DNA of 64,000 bases from Artemisia argyi (lineage: Eukaryota; Streptophyta; Magnoliopsida; Asterales; Asteraceae): NCBI GenBank assembly GCA_030686995.1, contig JARVZY010002402.1, positions 620,001 to 684,000 on the forward strand. The letters run 5' to 3'. The position numbers and the translations under genes were made by a program. The notes beneath the pieces are model-generated. The model had not been told where the DNA came from, did not search any database, and worked only from the letters and a program-made list of their open reading frames with translations. Below, piece after piece: positions 11,872 through 24,255 of the stretch; within the stretch, counting starts at the first letter, position 1, and each line of letters starts with the position of its first letter.

Positions 11872-12267
11872 TTGTGCTTGGTTAGTAATATGGAGGAATA
11901 CCAACGACAATTTGAGAAATTGGTTGCTCGTACCTCTCATCTTCGACTAGAACAAGAAGTGGAGATTTTTATCAGCAGGTTGCAAGACTACATCGCAGTG
12001 GAAGTCGAATTACAACGACCAACAGATCTCACTTCTGCTATGTACTTCGCGCGTTTATATGAACGACGCAGATTTGAAGTTCAACGAGTTGATGTAAATG
12101 AGACTAATACGTTGTCATCCATACAGCGACTGAGCCACTATGTCAATCGTTTATCAAGGGCTGAAATAGCAGAGCGACGAGTGAAGAATCTTTGTTTTAA
12201 CTATGACGAAGTTTACTCAGCGGGTCATCAATGCAATCAATTATTTTACATCAGTATGGCAGATTGA
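11872..12267 (+). pseudogene. Ty3/gypsy gag fragment with zinc-knuckle relic
   Basis: About 130 residues of retrotransposon gag. EEYQRQFEKLVAR, LRLEQEVEIFISRLQ and DLTSAMYFARLYERR follow the usual gag helix pattern of plant chromovirus-like elements. The C-terminal CFNYDEVYSAGHQC is a CCHC knuckle with its first half intact. It starts after a deletion that removed the gag N-terminus and ends at a stop at 12265-12267, just before the LTR region. The gag core alone cannot support transposition. Confidence 0.75.
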
Positions 12268-12378
12268 GAAGATGATCAAGAACTACATATATGGCATGTT
12301 TAATGGTGTATCTCAAGTGGTGGCTCACTGGTATCCTCTTTTCGCTTGAGGACAAGCTCATTTTTGGGGAGGGAGTAA

Positions 12379-13344
12379 TGTTATATCACTAAAGATTCAA
12401 GTAGAAGACTAGAAGCAATAATCGACCTTAGTCTACTAACTTAGTAGTTATGTTAGTTTATGCTATAATAATTTATATGTTCTTGTGGTTTTTAGCAGTC
12501 ATGTATCTTAGACAGTTATTATGTCTAAATAGCAGTTGTATCTTCTAGTTATCTTTATATGGAATAATCACAAAAGGAACAAACAAGTTGTCTTTTCCAG
12601 AAATCTCTGTGTGTGTGTGCGCGCTCGCGCTTTTAAGAGATCGGAGAGTTCTCTCTAATCTCTAATGAGCGCTCAAATTCATGAGTAAATCAAACAAAAA
12701 AGGCATAACATAATAAACACTCAACCCTCATTTTATTTCACCCTATAGATAGCATATCAATGATCCAAGCCCATTAATTATACGCTCAAATCAAACCCAT
12801 CAACAATGCCCAATCAACACTTGATAAAGGACCGGCTTGAATCCCAGGCCGCGTAGGCCTGGAAGGACCTCTCAGGCCTAGCTGAACGAGGACAAAGATA
12901 CTGCTCCCGAACTGTAACTAGCGGTTAAGATGTACCATCTGACACTGCACAGTGAGGACGTACGACAAACGCCACTACAAGCTAAAGGATGAATGACATA
13001 TGTCCTCCTTGTCTTCTCCGAGATGATCGACACTTGGCACCTTGGCAGCCGTCGATCACTCTCAAAGGGTTAATCTCTAAACCCTACAAGTCTCTCTATA
13101 CAAAGAGAGCAACACACAAGTTTTGACACACTTGGGCAAATACTACCTCACAACAGTGAAGTATGGTTCTTGTTTAAGTGTTACCCGAGCTTCTTGATCT
13201 ACATCAATCTCATCGGGTCCTTTCCGTTCAACATGGGAAACCAAATAACAAAGCCATTTCTATCCCATTTCTAAACCGGTTTACATACCTTACGTAAACA
13301 CCTACAAAGACCCATAACCAGATCAATAAGTTGGGACCACAACA
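12379..13344 (+). repeat. 3' LTR of the short gypsy-derived element, split by an insertion
   Basis: Matches the 5' LTR from TGTTATATCACTAAAG to TTTCACCCTA (about 12745) and again from CCTACAAAGACCCATAACC (13301) to CCACAACA (13344). The intervening 555 bp is foreign. A short GT/GC-rich expansion (near 12609-12631) is absent from the 5' LTR. Confidence 0.7.
12745..13300. repeat. Insertion inside the 3' LTR, possible solo LTR
   Basis: About 555 bp with no partner in the 5' LTR. It is more GC-rich than the surroundings and has no ORF. It contains TGATAAAGGACCGGCTTG (12821) and ends near CCGTTCAACA (13234), which would fit TG...CA termini of a solo LTR. A plus-strand TATA-like TCTCTATACAAAG lies near 13092. 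No clear target duplication is visible, so the class remains open. Confidence 0.4.
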
Positions 13345-14289
13345 GCTCGATCTATCACTAAATTTCTTTTGGATAACTCAAAAGTTACTCTTAAAAATAA
13401 TTGAAATCTAATATTCAAAATATATGTTAGATTGATGATTTTATCAATTTGTTAGTCTCGACTTCCCTTTCCCTCTTGAAAATTTGTCTTGATGTATTTC
13501 ATGTTGAATGGTAAAACAAATTTATTGTGATACTATATCTATTGCAAGTTACTAGCTCGCTACAAGATGCATTAAGTTTTAAGTTTGACATGGTCTCTAA
13601 GTAGAAAGTTGGCACATTGGCACTCTAGCATACTAGAACCCGGGATTAGGTACTCGAGGCATATCATCCAAGCACATGGCGTCGATGTTCTAGTGTATTC
13701 GGGGGCTCAACCATGATAATCAATACATTGATGGCCATGCAGTTTAATCCACACTGATACCTTCGATAAATGCTCTTTAACAACTAAAAACCTAACATGA
13801 CCTTCAAGCTCTGGTACATACATGCTTATATTTATCTGTATATCCGAACATCAAAATTTGTTTAGAGCATGGATCAGCATTTTAAAGGAAAAAACTCTCC
13901 CTACCCTCTAGCGGCTTTGGCGACATTATCCCTAATCGACTTTTGCAAATATGATCGATTCTAACACTAATTCACTAACAATCATTTATGGTGATTAATA
14001 CCCTGTGTTAATTCATTATTAACATCTCATTCTTGGATTGTTAGGTTGCTAGGGTTTATGATTTCTTTCTTTAGGGTTCTTCTAAAATCGCTTTAGGGTT
14101 TGGTTTTTTTTTGCCTTACTAATTTCATTATTTGTGTTTGATCTTGATCGGTGTTGTTCGTTACTAAAACCTCCTCTAGGGTTTACTTAGCCGGTTGAAG
14201 CTAGGGTTTTATTATGCTTCTTGTCTATTGATATTGGATCGTATGTAATTAGTATGAAGCATGGTTTTTTGAGTTCGGGAGGGAGAGGT
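13345..14289. other. Unassigned non-coding stretch
   Basis: No coding potential or repeat partner recognised. From about 14035 the plus strand has several AGGGTTT motifs (TTGCTAGGGTTT, CTTTAGGGTTC, CTAGGGTTT), as often seen at plant transcript leaders. They may belong to the 5' end of the zinc-knuckle ORF that follows. Confidence 0.25.
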
Positions 14290-15088
14290 GTCAAATAGAA
14301 GAACGGGGTACAAATTATGCATGTACTGCAGTGAACAAGGATAACAATGATTATTTTCTTAAGGATGTCATGAGGCCGACGCGTGCTTTATTGTTGCTAA
14401 GATCTGTGATATGGAACGTCAAATGATTTGACAGTAAGCATGTATTAGTGGGTGGTGATAGTGTACCTTTAAAACCTTTGAATGTTGATGGTCAAGCGAA
14501 GGATATGGAACCGTTTCCATGCTTGCCAAACACTCTTGGTACACATAACTCATCCACAAAAGAAGTTACTACTGGTAATAACATTACTCTATCGAATGGT
14601 ATGATGCATCTTTCCTATGCTAATCGTCTAAATATTGAAAAAAGTAAGAAAGTTGCTATCATTCGGACCTTATTCGCCCCAATTGGTAATGGGGTTGGTG
14701 TTGCTATATCAATGGAATCAGTCCTTAAGGTTACGGAGCATCTCGGGAATTCTGTTTATCAGTTTTTTCTGGGCAATTGAGTTGTGTACCCAGTGATTGA
14801 AAATTATGTCAAGAACGCGTGGAGTACATGTGGTCTTGTTCCTACTGTGATGAATTCATAGGTATATTCTCAAATTAAGTTCTAATACGGCATGGAATCT
14901 ATGCTTGAGAATGGACCATGGCTGATACGTAATGTGCCATTGATTCTTTGCAAGTGGTCTCCTTTGGCGAATGTGATTACGGAAGACTTGAAGAGTGGAC
15001 CGGTTTGGGTTAAACTTCATGATGTTCCTATTATGGCATTTACGGAGGATGGATTGAGTGCCATTGCTACAATATAAAACTTAGTACC

Positions 15089-15298
15089 TTTTAGCCTAAA
15101 GTGAAGGCCTTTACGTAAATTGTATTTAGATAACTAGTTACGTATAACATAGGGACTGCTATTGTCATATTGTAATAGTTATCATGTGTTAGGCCTATAT
15201 ATACCCTCCTAGACTCTCCTAGGAGGGTGGGCCACTTCGTGTTGTATTATTTTCTCTTCTAATAATCTAACTAGTTCCACTCCCTCACTACTTTCTCC
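15089..15298 (+). repeat. 5' LTR of element A, 3' part missing
   Basis: Matches 17396-17679 over its first 210 bp (TTAGCCT, ATGGACTGCTATTGTCATATTGTAATAG-type block, TATATATACCCTCC TATA box, CACTACTTTCTC). It then runs straight into the CGAGTT-type array. The last 70 bp of the LTR and the primer binding site are absent, so a deletion joined the LTR to the leader. Confidence 0.7.
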
Positions 15299-15670
15299 GA
15301 ATAGCGAGTTCATGACTTCTCCAAATATCGAGTTAGGACAAATCCACTACACAGACTTGTTTTAACGAGTTGTATGGTGAGTTGGTATGGCAAGTTAGAT
15401 AGCGTGTTTAGGTTAAACCTTTTAGTGAGTTTTATCAACAAACCGGTTTAGCGAGTTTGGCTTGCTACTTGGTTTAGTGAGTTTGAATTGCAACTTAGGC
15501 TTAGCGATTTGGATTTAACGACTTTGGCTTGTGAGTTGTATAGCGACTTTGGCTTGCGAGTTTTAGTTTGCAACTTCGTTTAGCGAATTAGGTTGTGACT
15601 TTGTTAGCGAGTTTGATTTCATCATGTTTAGCGAGTTTGGTTGCTATGTGATTAGCGAATTACGGTTTTG
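15296..15670 (+). repeat. CGAGTT-type interspersed array, element A
   Basis: About 20 degenerate copies of TTAGCGAGTTTGG with variable 5-20 bp spacers, for example at 15303, 15329, 15375, 15448, 15475, 15607, 15637. The homologous position in the element at 50592-53251 carries the better-preserved TATCGAGTTNGG array. Confidence 0.7.
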
Positions 15671-17395
15671 AAAACTTATTGGATTCATTCGGGTTTATAC
15701 TTATCAAGTTTGATGGCTTCCATGTCTATAGCGATCTGGATTATCGTGTCTTAATTCCATCAAAACCCTAAAACACGTTTACAATGTATGAATTCGAACC
15801 CTAGATTTCCAAAGTTCGTTAAAACCTTAATACTTGCCGAAAATCACCAACACGAATATACACCAATTAACAAAGAACGTTTCCAAGACTTTATCATGTT
15901 TATCCAAAACCTTAACCCGAAAACCATAAACAAATAAACGATAACCATCACAAATAAATATCGTGCTTTGATTCATTATCAAGATTCGTCTTTGTATAAC
16001 ACGGCTAGAGTGGAATTTAAACATTGTCTGTATTCTATACTACGGGATTGGAAATGAAGTTGTATTTCGCAAGTTCGTGCACTTACATATCTTTGTTTCT
16101 TTCTTTCTACTACACGAAGATGAATTGTTTGGGCGTTTATGGTTCGTGATTAAGACTTGACTATCTAGTTACTTTTTGTTTCCTTTCTTCCTATATACAT
16201 AAAGTAGCTATCACTTTAAGGAGTTACGTTGTAGTGCTCAGTGTCTCACGTAGTTGAGGATACGTCAAGTGGTTGGATACTTTTATACATTTGATGTTGG
16301 GGTTTATGGTATACACCATTCTAAGTCACGAGTTTAGAACAAGTTTAAGTTGAGGGATATGTGTAATATGATTTATCAAGAGATCGTGGTACACGGTTAT
16401 TTCTCCAGATATAGTTACTACAGTTAGCCGTATGGATTGATTATGGGCTTATGAGTTGAAATTGATCGAGGGAATAGTAATGAAGGTATTTATCAACATC
16501 TTGTCACGAGAGTGTACTTATCCATTCACGGGTTTTCATGTTTACTTCTAGTTGATCCAGTTTTCCATGTACATAGTGTTATACTGATTCTGATAGATCG
16601 AAACCATCACGAGGGAGAAATGTGTATATCATTGGCTATAGTTACGGGAAACTTAATTGTTTACTTTGGTGTTATCATTTCGAACTTCGTATTATATGGG
16701 GGAAGAAATAGTGTACTCGTAGAGGGATTTATCTAGTATTCTGGACATTGGTCTTATGGATTCGTGCCAAGTATGGTTGGATACTTGTTGAAGGATTTAT
16801 TGGATCGATGAAATTGGTTGGTTAGATCCGTGCCGGGTATTATTGTTTCGACTTATGTATGTATGGTTACCGGGAAACACTTTATGTGAGATGGTGATGT
16901 TGATATTATTTCTCCTGAACGTGCAACCATCATTTTAATGAGTATTTATTTATCTTGGAGTCAAGTGGGTTGTATGTCTCAAGATATGTGCTTCAACGTT
17001 TATCTCATTGAAGAAGTCAGAGAAGTTTGCTAAGAGTGTATTACAATATCTAAATCAGTTTTTGCTGCTAGGTCAAAGTCAAAGATACGGTATCTTCAAC
17101 ATTTTACGTTGTGCGTTTAATGTTAGAAGATATGTACACAACAAGCTTCTAATCTACAAAAGATGGGTTGTCAGTTCGGGAGGGATCAAAAGAAATAGGC
17201 ACACTAATTGGGAGGGAGTAATAACCTAATTGGAACTCTTTACGGTGTTTCGTCTACAAGTAATGAAGAAGAAGAAGCAAGCTCAGGATTCTAGAAGAGT
17301 TGTCATGTCATCCTCGAAGCTGACATATTTAAGGTTTATTTTACTTGTAGGAAGCATTGTAAGCAATTTGCATATGTCATCACTTTAAGGGAGAT

Positions 17396-17679
17396 TGTTA
17401 GCCTTAAAAGTAAATGCATTTACGTGAATTGTAGTAGATAACTTGCTACGTATAATGCATGGACTGCTATTGTCATATTGTAATAGTTGTCATGTGTTAA
17501 GCGTATATATACCCTCCTAGGAGGGTGAGCTACTTTTTGTTGCATTATTTTCTCTTCTTATAATCTAGTTGGTTCACTATCTCACTACTTTCTCTCTCTA
17601 AATTTTCAACATGTATTTTGATCATTTCTCTCAACCAATGCCTCCTAATTCGTGTTAGAATCTTGATATTTTGTGGGCA
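17396..17679 (+). repeat. 3' LTR of element A
   Basis: Starts TGTTAGCCTTAAAAG after the polypurine tract AAGGGAGAT and ends TTTTGTGGGCA. It contains the TATA box GTATATATACC (near 17504) and is related to the 275-bp LTRs at 48452, 50592 and 52976 (shared TATTTTGATCA near the end). Confidence 0.75.
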
Positions 17680-19159
17680 ATAATACCCCATTGATGTTAG
17701 ATACTTATACAACTTCAATGTGTATGAAATCATGAGATCGGTCTAATTTCACGAGAGCAATGATTTACCTTAATGATGATGTTGAGTTAAAAGACACTCT
17801 TGTTGTGGCAGTGCCTAAAATTGAAGGTAATGGATATATATTGCATTCTATTCGAGTTGAGTACGCGTAGGAGCCGACTAGATGTTCAACCTGTAAGGTT
17901 TTGGTCATTCATTTGACTAATGTCATAAGAAAATTGTACCCAATGTGAATACGACTGCAAAGAATATGAAGACACAAAGGTAAGTTGTTAGAGGTTTACC
18001 TGTTGGTTCTAAATCTCGGTTTTTCTATAGACGTTTAAAATACGACTGCAAAGAAGACGGATAATAAGCAGGACAAACCGAATTATACGAATGCTAATGT
18101 GGTTGGGGATACTAACAAGTCTGATTTGAAACCTATCGGTGATGTGGCTAGTTCAAGTAGTACAAAAAATTGTGACTTCAAATCTGTTTGATGTTTTTAA
18201 TATGGTTGAAAAGGATGACGGGATTACTCCTTGTGTTTCGGTTGACTCGAAAGGTGACGATGTGAACGAAAGTAATAGTAAAGTTGTTAATTTGGATAAT
18301 AAGGATAATGATATCAAGAATGATGTGGTAGAGGATGATAATGAAACTACAAGATTTATGGCATCGAAAAGTTCTAAGGGTACAAACTCCTCAAAAGGCG
18401 GATATGAAACCGGGATGAAGAGCTTATACGAGCGTTGGAAAGATAATTATGATGATTACACATATGATGATGATGAGTGCGAAAATTTAACGAAAAAGCA
18501 ATTAGCATTCTGTGACGCTTATTATATAAGGGTTAGTGGTCATACTAGACGCAAGTAGTTTATCTAGTAGTTTTTCATAAGATTAGTTTGCCATTTTTAT
18601 GATAGACTTGGTTTGAAGCACAAGTGGTGTTGTTGTTTTTCGTCTATGTAACGTGCTAAGATGTGAGGTTCACTCACATCTTTTGTAATTAACTATTTTT
18701 TGAAGTAATAAATTTACCGGCTGTAACGACCTTTTACCCCAAAAAAATAAAATAAAAGAAATTGCTCATTAATGATGAATTTTCAACAATTAGATAAACA
18801 CCAATCTGAAAGTTTATCATATGTACATTGTTTTGAATTACTGTATGTTCGAAACCATCAAGGAAAATGAGACTTTGATTGCCGTATCTTCCTTTTGACA
18901 ATTATAGACATGGAAATGTGAATGGATTATATTTGCAGCTTTATTTCATACACCTAAAAGGCTAAAACATATTGCATACTCAATGTAGTTAAATTGTATC
19001 GTCTATTATATTGTCTACATAGTACTGTAATTAAGTCATTTTGTAATTTTTGTTACCTTTGGCAATGCAACTATAAATACAATCTGGATGCATGGCCATA
19101 GACCGCATCACGCGGTATCAACCAAATTATTGTTTACAGGAAACTTACTCAGATATTAT

Positions 19160-19245
19160 TGTTGATAAGTGATATGCTAGTAGTAAGGTGCTTTTTCAGT
19201 TTCCGAAAAACAGGGTTCGACCCCTTTAAATGAAAATTTTGAGAT
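19160..19245 (+). repeat. tRNA-derived SINE-like head
   Basis: GCTAGTAGTAAGGTGC resembles an A box and GGGTTCGACCCC is a near-consensus B box about 40 bp later, as in the heads of plant tRNA-derived SINEs. There is no tRNA-like fold with a matching acceptor stem and no CCA, so a functional tRNA gene is unlikely. Confidence 0.45.
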
Positions 19246-21189
19246 GGTCAGGAAAAGGATATGGGAATACCCATTAGGGTGCATACATACAACATAACTA
19301 AAAAGGACTCGATTTGGTAATTAGATTACCCCTCTGATTCGTCACCCGCCTCAACATAGATCTTTCTTTGTTTACCCATTTAAGTACTAACTAGCCAATA
19401 ATAAAAACTAAAAAAAAGAAAACAAGGTGATCCCAACTAACAAGAAATCATAAAAACATGATCCAAATACTTTCAAAGAGTATCAAGAAAGATTATTGCA
19501 AACAAACCAAACACATATTTGTATTGATGATTTAAAGGTTTGAAATAAATCAAAGGAAACCCAAGAAAAACAAGTTTAATACTAAAGTTTATTTTTCCCC
19601 AAATGAAATAGATGCATGATTACATAAAAAGAGGAGATGTGTTGAATGCTTGAGAGTTGAAAGTGAGGAATTTGAAAAATGGATTTGATTATAAAATTAA
19701 GGTTGCACGTTTGGGAAGCAAAACCTAGGTCAAGGAATAGACAAAAAGGGTTTATAACCGAGGGCTCTACTTTTCGGAATTTTCACCAACTTTCTATTTC
19801 CCAAGATATCGTTTTTTGACTTCAAAAAAAGTCTTGTATTAACTACTATTGTATACACATTAATTAATCATATATAAATGAGCATACACATTAATACGTG
19901 CTATATATGTACATACTAATATACATGTACATATATAGATACGTGTGTTTCAGAAATTAATGTATGTAATATGTATGATGTTGATCATGTGGTGATAGGT
20001 ATGACGGTGAACATACATGCTATCGTTGTATGTATTCATTTCGACGATTTAATGCAAAGTTTGACAGTTTTAAAGAATAAGTTTTGATGGTGAAGTCTTT
20101 TACGATTCCATGTTGTCCTTGCATGAAAGCCATGTTTATATGTTTTATCTTTGGTTTGAACTTTGATTTAATTTTATATTTTAGAAATGTTGTCAAATGG
20201 GCCGTTGGGCTTGTTTTTAGTGATTCAGATTTGAAGTTTGAAGTTTGATGCTTCTGCATCGTCGTAGCATTTTTCTTTTCTTAACGATGAGAATAATGTA
20301 TATATACAAGAAGTTAGGAAAAATGTGGTATAGATTTACACCATTTGAATACAAGCACTTGTTGGATCACGGATCCCATCACAACCGAATTGGTTTAAAC
20401 TCTCACACTCGTAACATCATTAAAATTTCGAAGAGTTTCAGTTTCTTTTCCTCACGATTTAGTATATTAATCTATAGTCAAAATTGTAAGAAGTTATTAT
20501 AATAATTTCATAGTATGTTAAAATCATTTTTTGTTGTTATTATATTAAAACAATAATAGAGCACTTGCTATCCACTAAGTAAACATTGGTAATTAGCAAC
20601 GTAAAGTAGCAAGAAAATTATCAAAATCAGCAAAGGTAACATCAATTGGCATAATTACTTTTCAAAGTTAGAAAAATTGATGAAACCCATGTACATTGTT
20701 TTCTAAAATGGACACGAAATTGAAGAGAAGTGTACTTGCTCTCTTTGTAAGTAATATACAGTTAAGCATAATTAATCTTTTAATGCTCCATTCGATGAGT
20801 AATAACTTCAAAGTTTTTGTTAATTGTTAAAACCTTCTATGAAGTATACATCTTTAATAGCGTTCACTTTTGCAACCCAAACGTTCATAACGATATAGAT
20901 CTCCGATTGATATCTGAATACATAAATGATAAATCCTGGTAGCGAATAACATTTCTTTTGCAGACGTCTCTTGTAAATTAGGAATTTGATAGATACTTGA
21001 TAGGCCTAGCGTACAAATCTAGGAATGATATGTATTTCTCATACTTTTATTACAAGGACAAAAAGATGCACGTTTCAGATCAATTGATAGTGCAAAACTG
21101 CAAATAAAGCTATGTGGTAACAAAACAAGATCAAAACAAGATTTTTATTGAATATGATGTAACAAAACTTAACATGTGATATCTCTTGT

Positions 21190-21410
21190 ACGTTCATCGT
21201 CAATGTATATCATTATGAGCTACGGGATACATTCTCTCTCTCATGTGCCGTACTTAAGACCAACATGATCTATGAACATGTTCGTGTTCTTTGTTAATGT
21301 CGTATACCATGAGCTATGTGATATGTTCTCTCTCATGCGCCAGGTTTAAAACCAACATGATTTATGAACACGTTCACATTCATTGTTAATGTGGTCTCTC
21401 TCAAGTATCG
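21190..21410. repeat. Two-copy tandem repeat of about 107 bp
   Basis: Consecutive units share ATGAGCTA-GGGATA/TGTGATA, TTCTCTCTCATG, GACCAACATGAT, TATGAACA-GTTC and TTGTTAATGT. A third, shorter unit fades out after 21410. It is non-coding. Confidence 0.6.
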
Positions 21411-22486
21411 ATACACACCTACATGGTTTCTCTCAATTGCTATGTTATAAGACCAAAATGGTTTAGGAATACCTTAAGAAGTCTTAAATCTTACACAATA
21501 CTCCTACACACAGCAATACATATGTAGTGAACTCTAACCCTAGTTCTATTATGGAAATAATGAGAAGAAGCAAAGGGTCAGATAGTAATTCACCATGTGC
21601 ATTATAATAATCTAGTGTCTTGCAAGTCTTTGAACGAATGCATGTTTAAATATGTATGGTGTGATGTATGACAGTAAAGAGAATCTTTAGCGGGTCCAAG
21701 TTGCCCTTAAAATATTACGGAGTAATACAAATATATAATCCTGACAAGTCAGTGGAATAGAAGCTTTGAAGGAATGGAATAGAAACTGCATTATTCGATA
21801 CTTGAGATTGTTAAATCACTAAAATAACATTACTAAATACCATTAAACATTAATTAGAATTCAAGATTTAGACTCTGTGAGCATAGAATTTGGCAGATAA
21901 ATATATATAATTTTGAGCTTTTGCCGGTTTCCAAAGTCCGCATTTACACTTAACTCAAAAAGCTCCAAATAAGAGCTCATTAAACAAAGCATTAAAAAAC
22001 TCTTTTGGAATTTTGCTTTGTCTTTATCTTCATGATTATAATTCAACTTTTAAATAAGATTTATTACTTTCATGTATCAATATGAGATTAAATGATAAAA
22101 TAGAGTAGTTGTTAACGATTATTATAATAATAATGAAGATCATGATCCCAAAAAACCAAACTAATCCCTTGAGATTCATCAATTTGAACTTCAAACATAA
22201 CCCCAAAAAAGGGTAGCATGGATACATACATTAAAGTTACCAATATAGAGTCTTTTTCTCCCAAAAGGACCATGAAATTAATAAATTTATCATTGTCTTC
22301 CAAACAATAGTTTCTTTATATTTGAAATTCAAAGCTTTTGATCTATTTTAAAAAACGGTTAAATGTTTTTTATCTTATGATATTATTGACGGTTTTGTAT
22401 GCTTAACATGGTTAATTATCTTTCATCCTACCTAAAAATGACTAAGTAACATTTTTTATTTATTTATACCATTTTTGATTAGTGAA

Positions 22487-22524
<38 letters not shown>

Positions 22525-23590
22525 GTGCAAAGGTGAAATATATTATTAATATCCAAAATGTAGTACAGTGCTTGTAAGCATTCTAGTCTGTTTTGGACAT
22601 ACCCAAAAACAGAAAAATCAAAGCTAGAACAATACATCAGATATCAAACATTACAAGTCAATGTCTGATATAGCATACACTAACATATACCAAGTACAGA
22701 GCAGGCTGCACATATAGAAGCACAAATTCAGACCATCACTAGATTCACCTTATTATGCACTTTACCATCTAGCTACATTTCCAACACTCTTTCCATCTTG
22801 ATAATTCAACCTGCCACCACAATAACCAATATAGAAAGAGGTTGGCATCACGAGGCACCCATAACCTCTCCACTAGTAAGGGCTATACCAACTATGCTAC
22901 ATTTTCATTTATTACACGGCATCACACAGTTGGGAACACACTCCTTACAGTGAGTACCACCATTTCCTCCTTGGCAGTGTATAGATAGGACCAAGTAGGT
23001 TCATCTTCACTCCTCACTATTCTTATCTTCATACACTGCCCACTAGTTCACTTACCCTTCAACAATCGAAACCTACTTTATGAAAATCAAGTAACTGAAC
23101 TCTAGAAAGCAATCAATATAGCCCATAATTACCAACAAGGCCTATTATGAGACTGGTATTGAGACTTAATAAAGGCCAAAAATTTTATCTTCAAGGTACA
23201 AGGCCATCATTGTAGTGAACTTTCAATTAAAGGTTCCAAGACCAGAGAGGATCTGAACCTTTTTATGGTAAGACCATATGATGCAAAGTAATAATACACT
23301 AACTCCGCAGATATAATCAGTCACAATGTATCTTTTTCTGCTAATCCAGTGTTTGGCACAACACTGCAATTCCAGACAAGAAACTACTTTATGGAAGTTT
23401 TTAGCAAGATACCATGGATAAAACTAGTTGCATCACTGTTACATCCATTTTCACACTGAGCAATCAGTTTATCCCATAGTAACTGAAAACTCTTCCAAGA
23501 TACTAGCCATCTGTCATTCTTTCAACCTATCCCAAACAATCTCTTGAGAACTTTTAAACACAAACACAGCTCACTGGAATGTTCCAACTA
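22487..23590 (-). mobile_element. Probable 3' end of a LINE or other poly(A) retroposon
   Basis: On the minus strand this block ends in a run of about 30 A (22487-22518 as T on plus), preceded by GGATATTAATAATATATTTC, a sequence type common at the 3' ends of plant LINEs. No intact reverse transcriptase or RNase H frame is visible. The 5' boundary is uncertain and no target duplication was identified. Confidence 0.4.
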
Positions 23591-24246
23591 TTAAGTATTC
23601 TTCTGACTGTTGTTGAATTTTTCATTCATACACTCATGAATTTTTTACTTTTTATGCATGCATATTTATCCTTCTTACAATATGATGCCATGTATTAAAT
23701 GAAATGTGTAAATATTGAGTGAGAAATGAATCATTTGAGCATAAATATAAATGAGAATCAAGAGGATATAGCACCATTATTTCTAGATGGATAAGGTTTT
23801 TCCATTAGGTTAGTCGGAGAGGATGAGTATTTCATACGCGACTTGACGTATTTTCATGATCGTTTTTGACCCTTTGTTTTGGCCGCCCTCAAATGTGTAC
23901 CCAATAATATTTGAACTTGAGACAAAAAGGACATCATGGCGCATGACCAGTAGGTCGCCTTTGTGATGCTTGTAGCATATTCAATTTCTTTTTAGCAAGT
24001 AAATTAATAATAGTCACTTCAAATGGCATCGTTCAAAATGAAAATGGATACTTTGGGGAGAAGTTGGTAGATTAACACTACGTTCTTAATTGACGTACAC
24101 TTATTTCATTATATATTTGTTACAGTGTTAACCGATCTAAGAAAAAATTGTGAGGAATCATATCTCCATAATGATAAACAGTATCATCTCCCAACCCACT
24201 AATTGGAACAAGTTACTCCGTTCGAAAGTAAATATCTATTTTTTTT
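23591..24246. other. Intergenic stretch left of the MULE
   Basis: I see no gene, RNA or repeat partner here. It is the left flank of the MULE insertion site and ends at the target duplication. Confidence 0.5.
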
Positions 24247-24255
24247 AAGATTAAA
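24247..24255. repeat. 9-bp target-site duplication, left (right copy 46110-46118)
   Basis: AAGATTAAA lies directly outside both inverted termini with no mismatch, as expected for a Mutator-superfamily insertion. Confidence 0.9.

Larger units (their letters stand above)
11294..13344 (+). mobile_element. Short non-autonomous gypsy-derived LTR element
   Basis: Two related LTRs (11294-11695 and 12379-13344, the second interrupted) flank about 680 bp. That internal part has a primer binding site (TTGGTATCGGAGCAAC, 11698-11713), a truncated gag frame and a polypurine tract (GGGGAGGGAGTAA, 12366-12378). There is no protease, RT or integrase, so the element can only have moved in trans, or it is an internal-deletion product. 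I find no matching target duplication at the outer ends. Confidence 0.7.
15089..17679 (+). mobile_element. Non-coding LTR element A (TRIM/LARD-like), inserted in the zinc-knuckle ORF
   Basis: LTR-like ends (15089-15298 truncated, 17396-17679) flank about 2.1 kb without a retroelement protein. Insertion in the host ORF is shown by the frame resuming exactly on the far side, with an imperfect repeat (GTACC / ATACC) at the junctions. It shares internal landmarks in the same order with the elements at 48728-53251: a CGAGTT-type array, the module CTTTAAGGAGTTACGTTGTAG (16214), GAGGGAGAAATGTGTA (16611), GGGAGGGAGTAATAACC (17211) and a polypurine tract GGGAGA just before the 3' LTR. The elements are only moderately similar outside these landmarks. 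Confidence 0.75.
14290..18558 (+). pseudogene. Decayed DUF4283/zinc-knuckle ORF (LINE ORF1-like), split by an LTR element
   Basis: Two parts of one reading frame flank an insertion at 15089-17679. The left part (14448-15077) contains GNSVYQFF and then MLENGPWLIRNVPLIL and KSGPVWVKLHDVPI, the DUF4283 pattern of LINE ORF1 proteins. The right part resumes at about 17680 with the missing residues (TPLMLDTYTTSMCMKS), then DVELKDTLVVAVPKIEGNGY. A zinc-knuckle relic (CSTCKVFGH near 17890) follows, then an acidic tail (18139-18558) with KSLYERWKDNY and QLAFCDAYYIRV. Several in-frame stops (for example after MCMKS) and a frameshift at the zinc knuckle show it is dead. Such ORFs are abundant in Asteraceae genomes. 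No reverse transcriptase follows. Confidence 0.75.
18559..22486. other. Long AT-rich intergenic stretch
   Basis: No convincing gene on either strand; the open frames are short, low-complexity and lack family motifs. The zinc-knuckle transcript tail probably ends near 18720. Within the stretch are a SINE-like head (19160-19245) and a tandem repeat (21190-21410), given separately. A TA-rich palindromic patch with TATATGTACATA motifs lies at about 19850-19960. Confidence 0.5.

Noticed and set aside
11803..11885. Possible small insertion flanked by TGCTTGGT
   Set aside because: Only a short direct repeat at both ends. Without a second copy it cannot be told from chance.
19160..19245. Functional tRNA gene
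   Set aside because: Pol III boxes are present but no complete cloverleaf or acceptor stem can be drawn.
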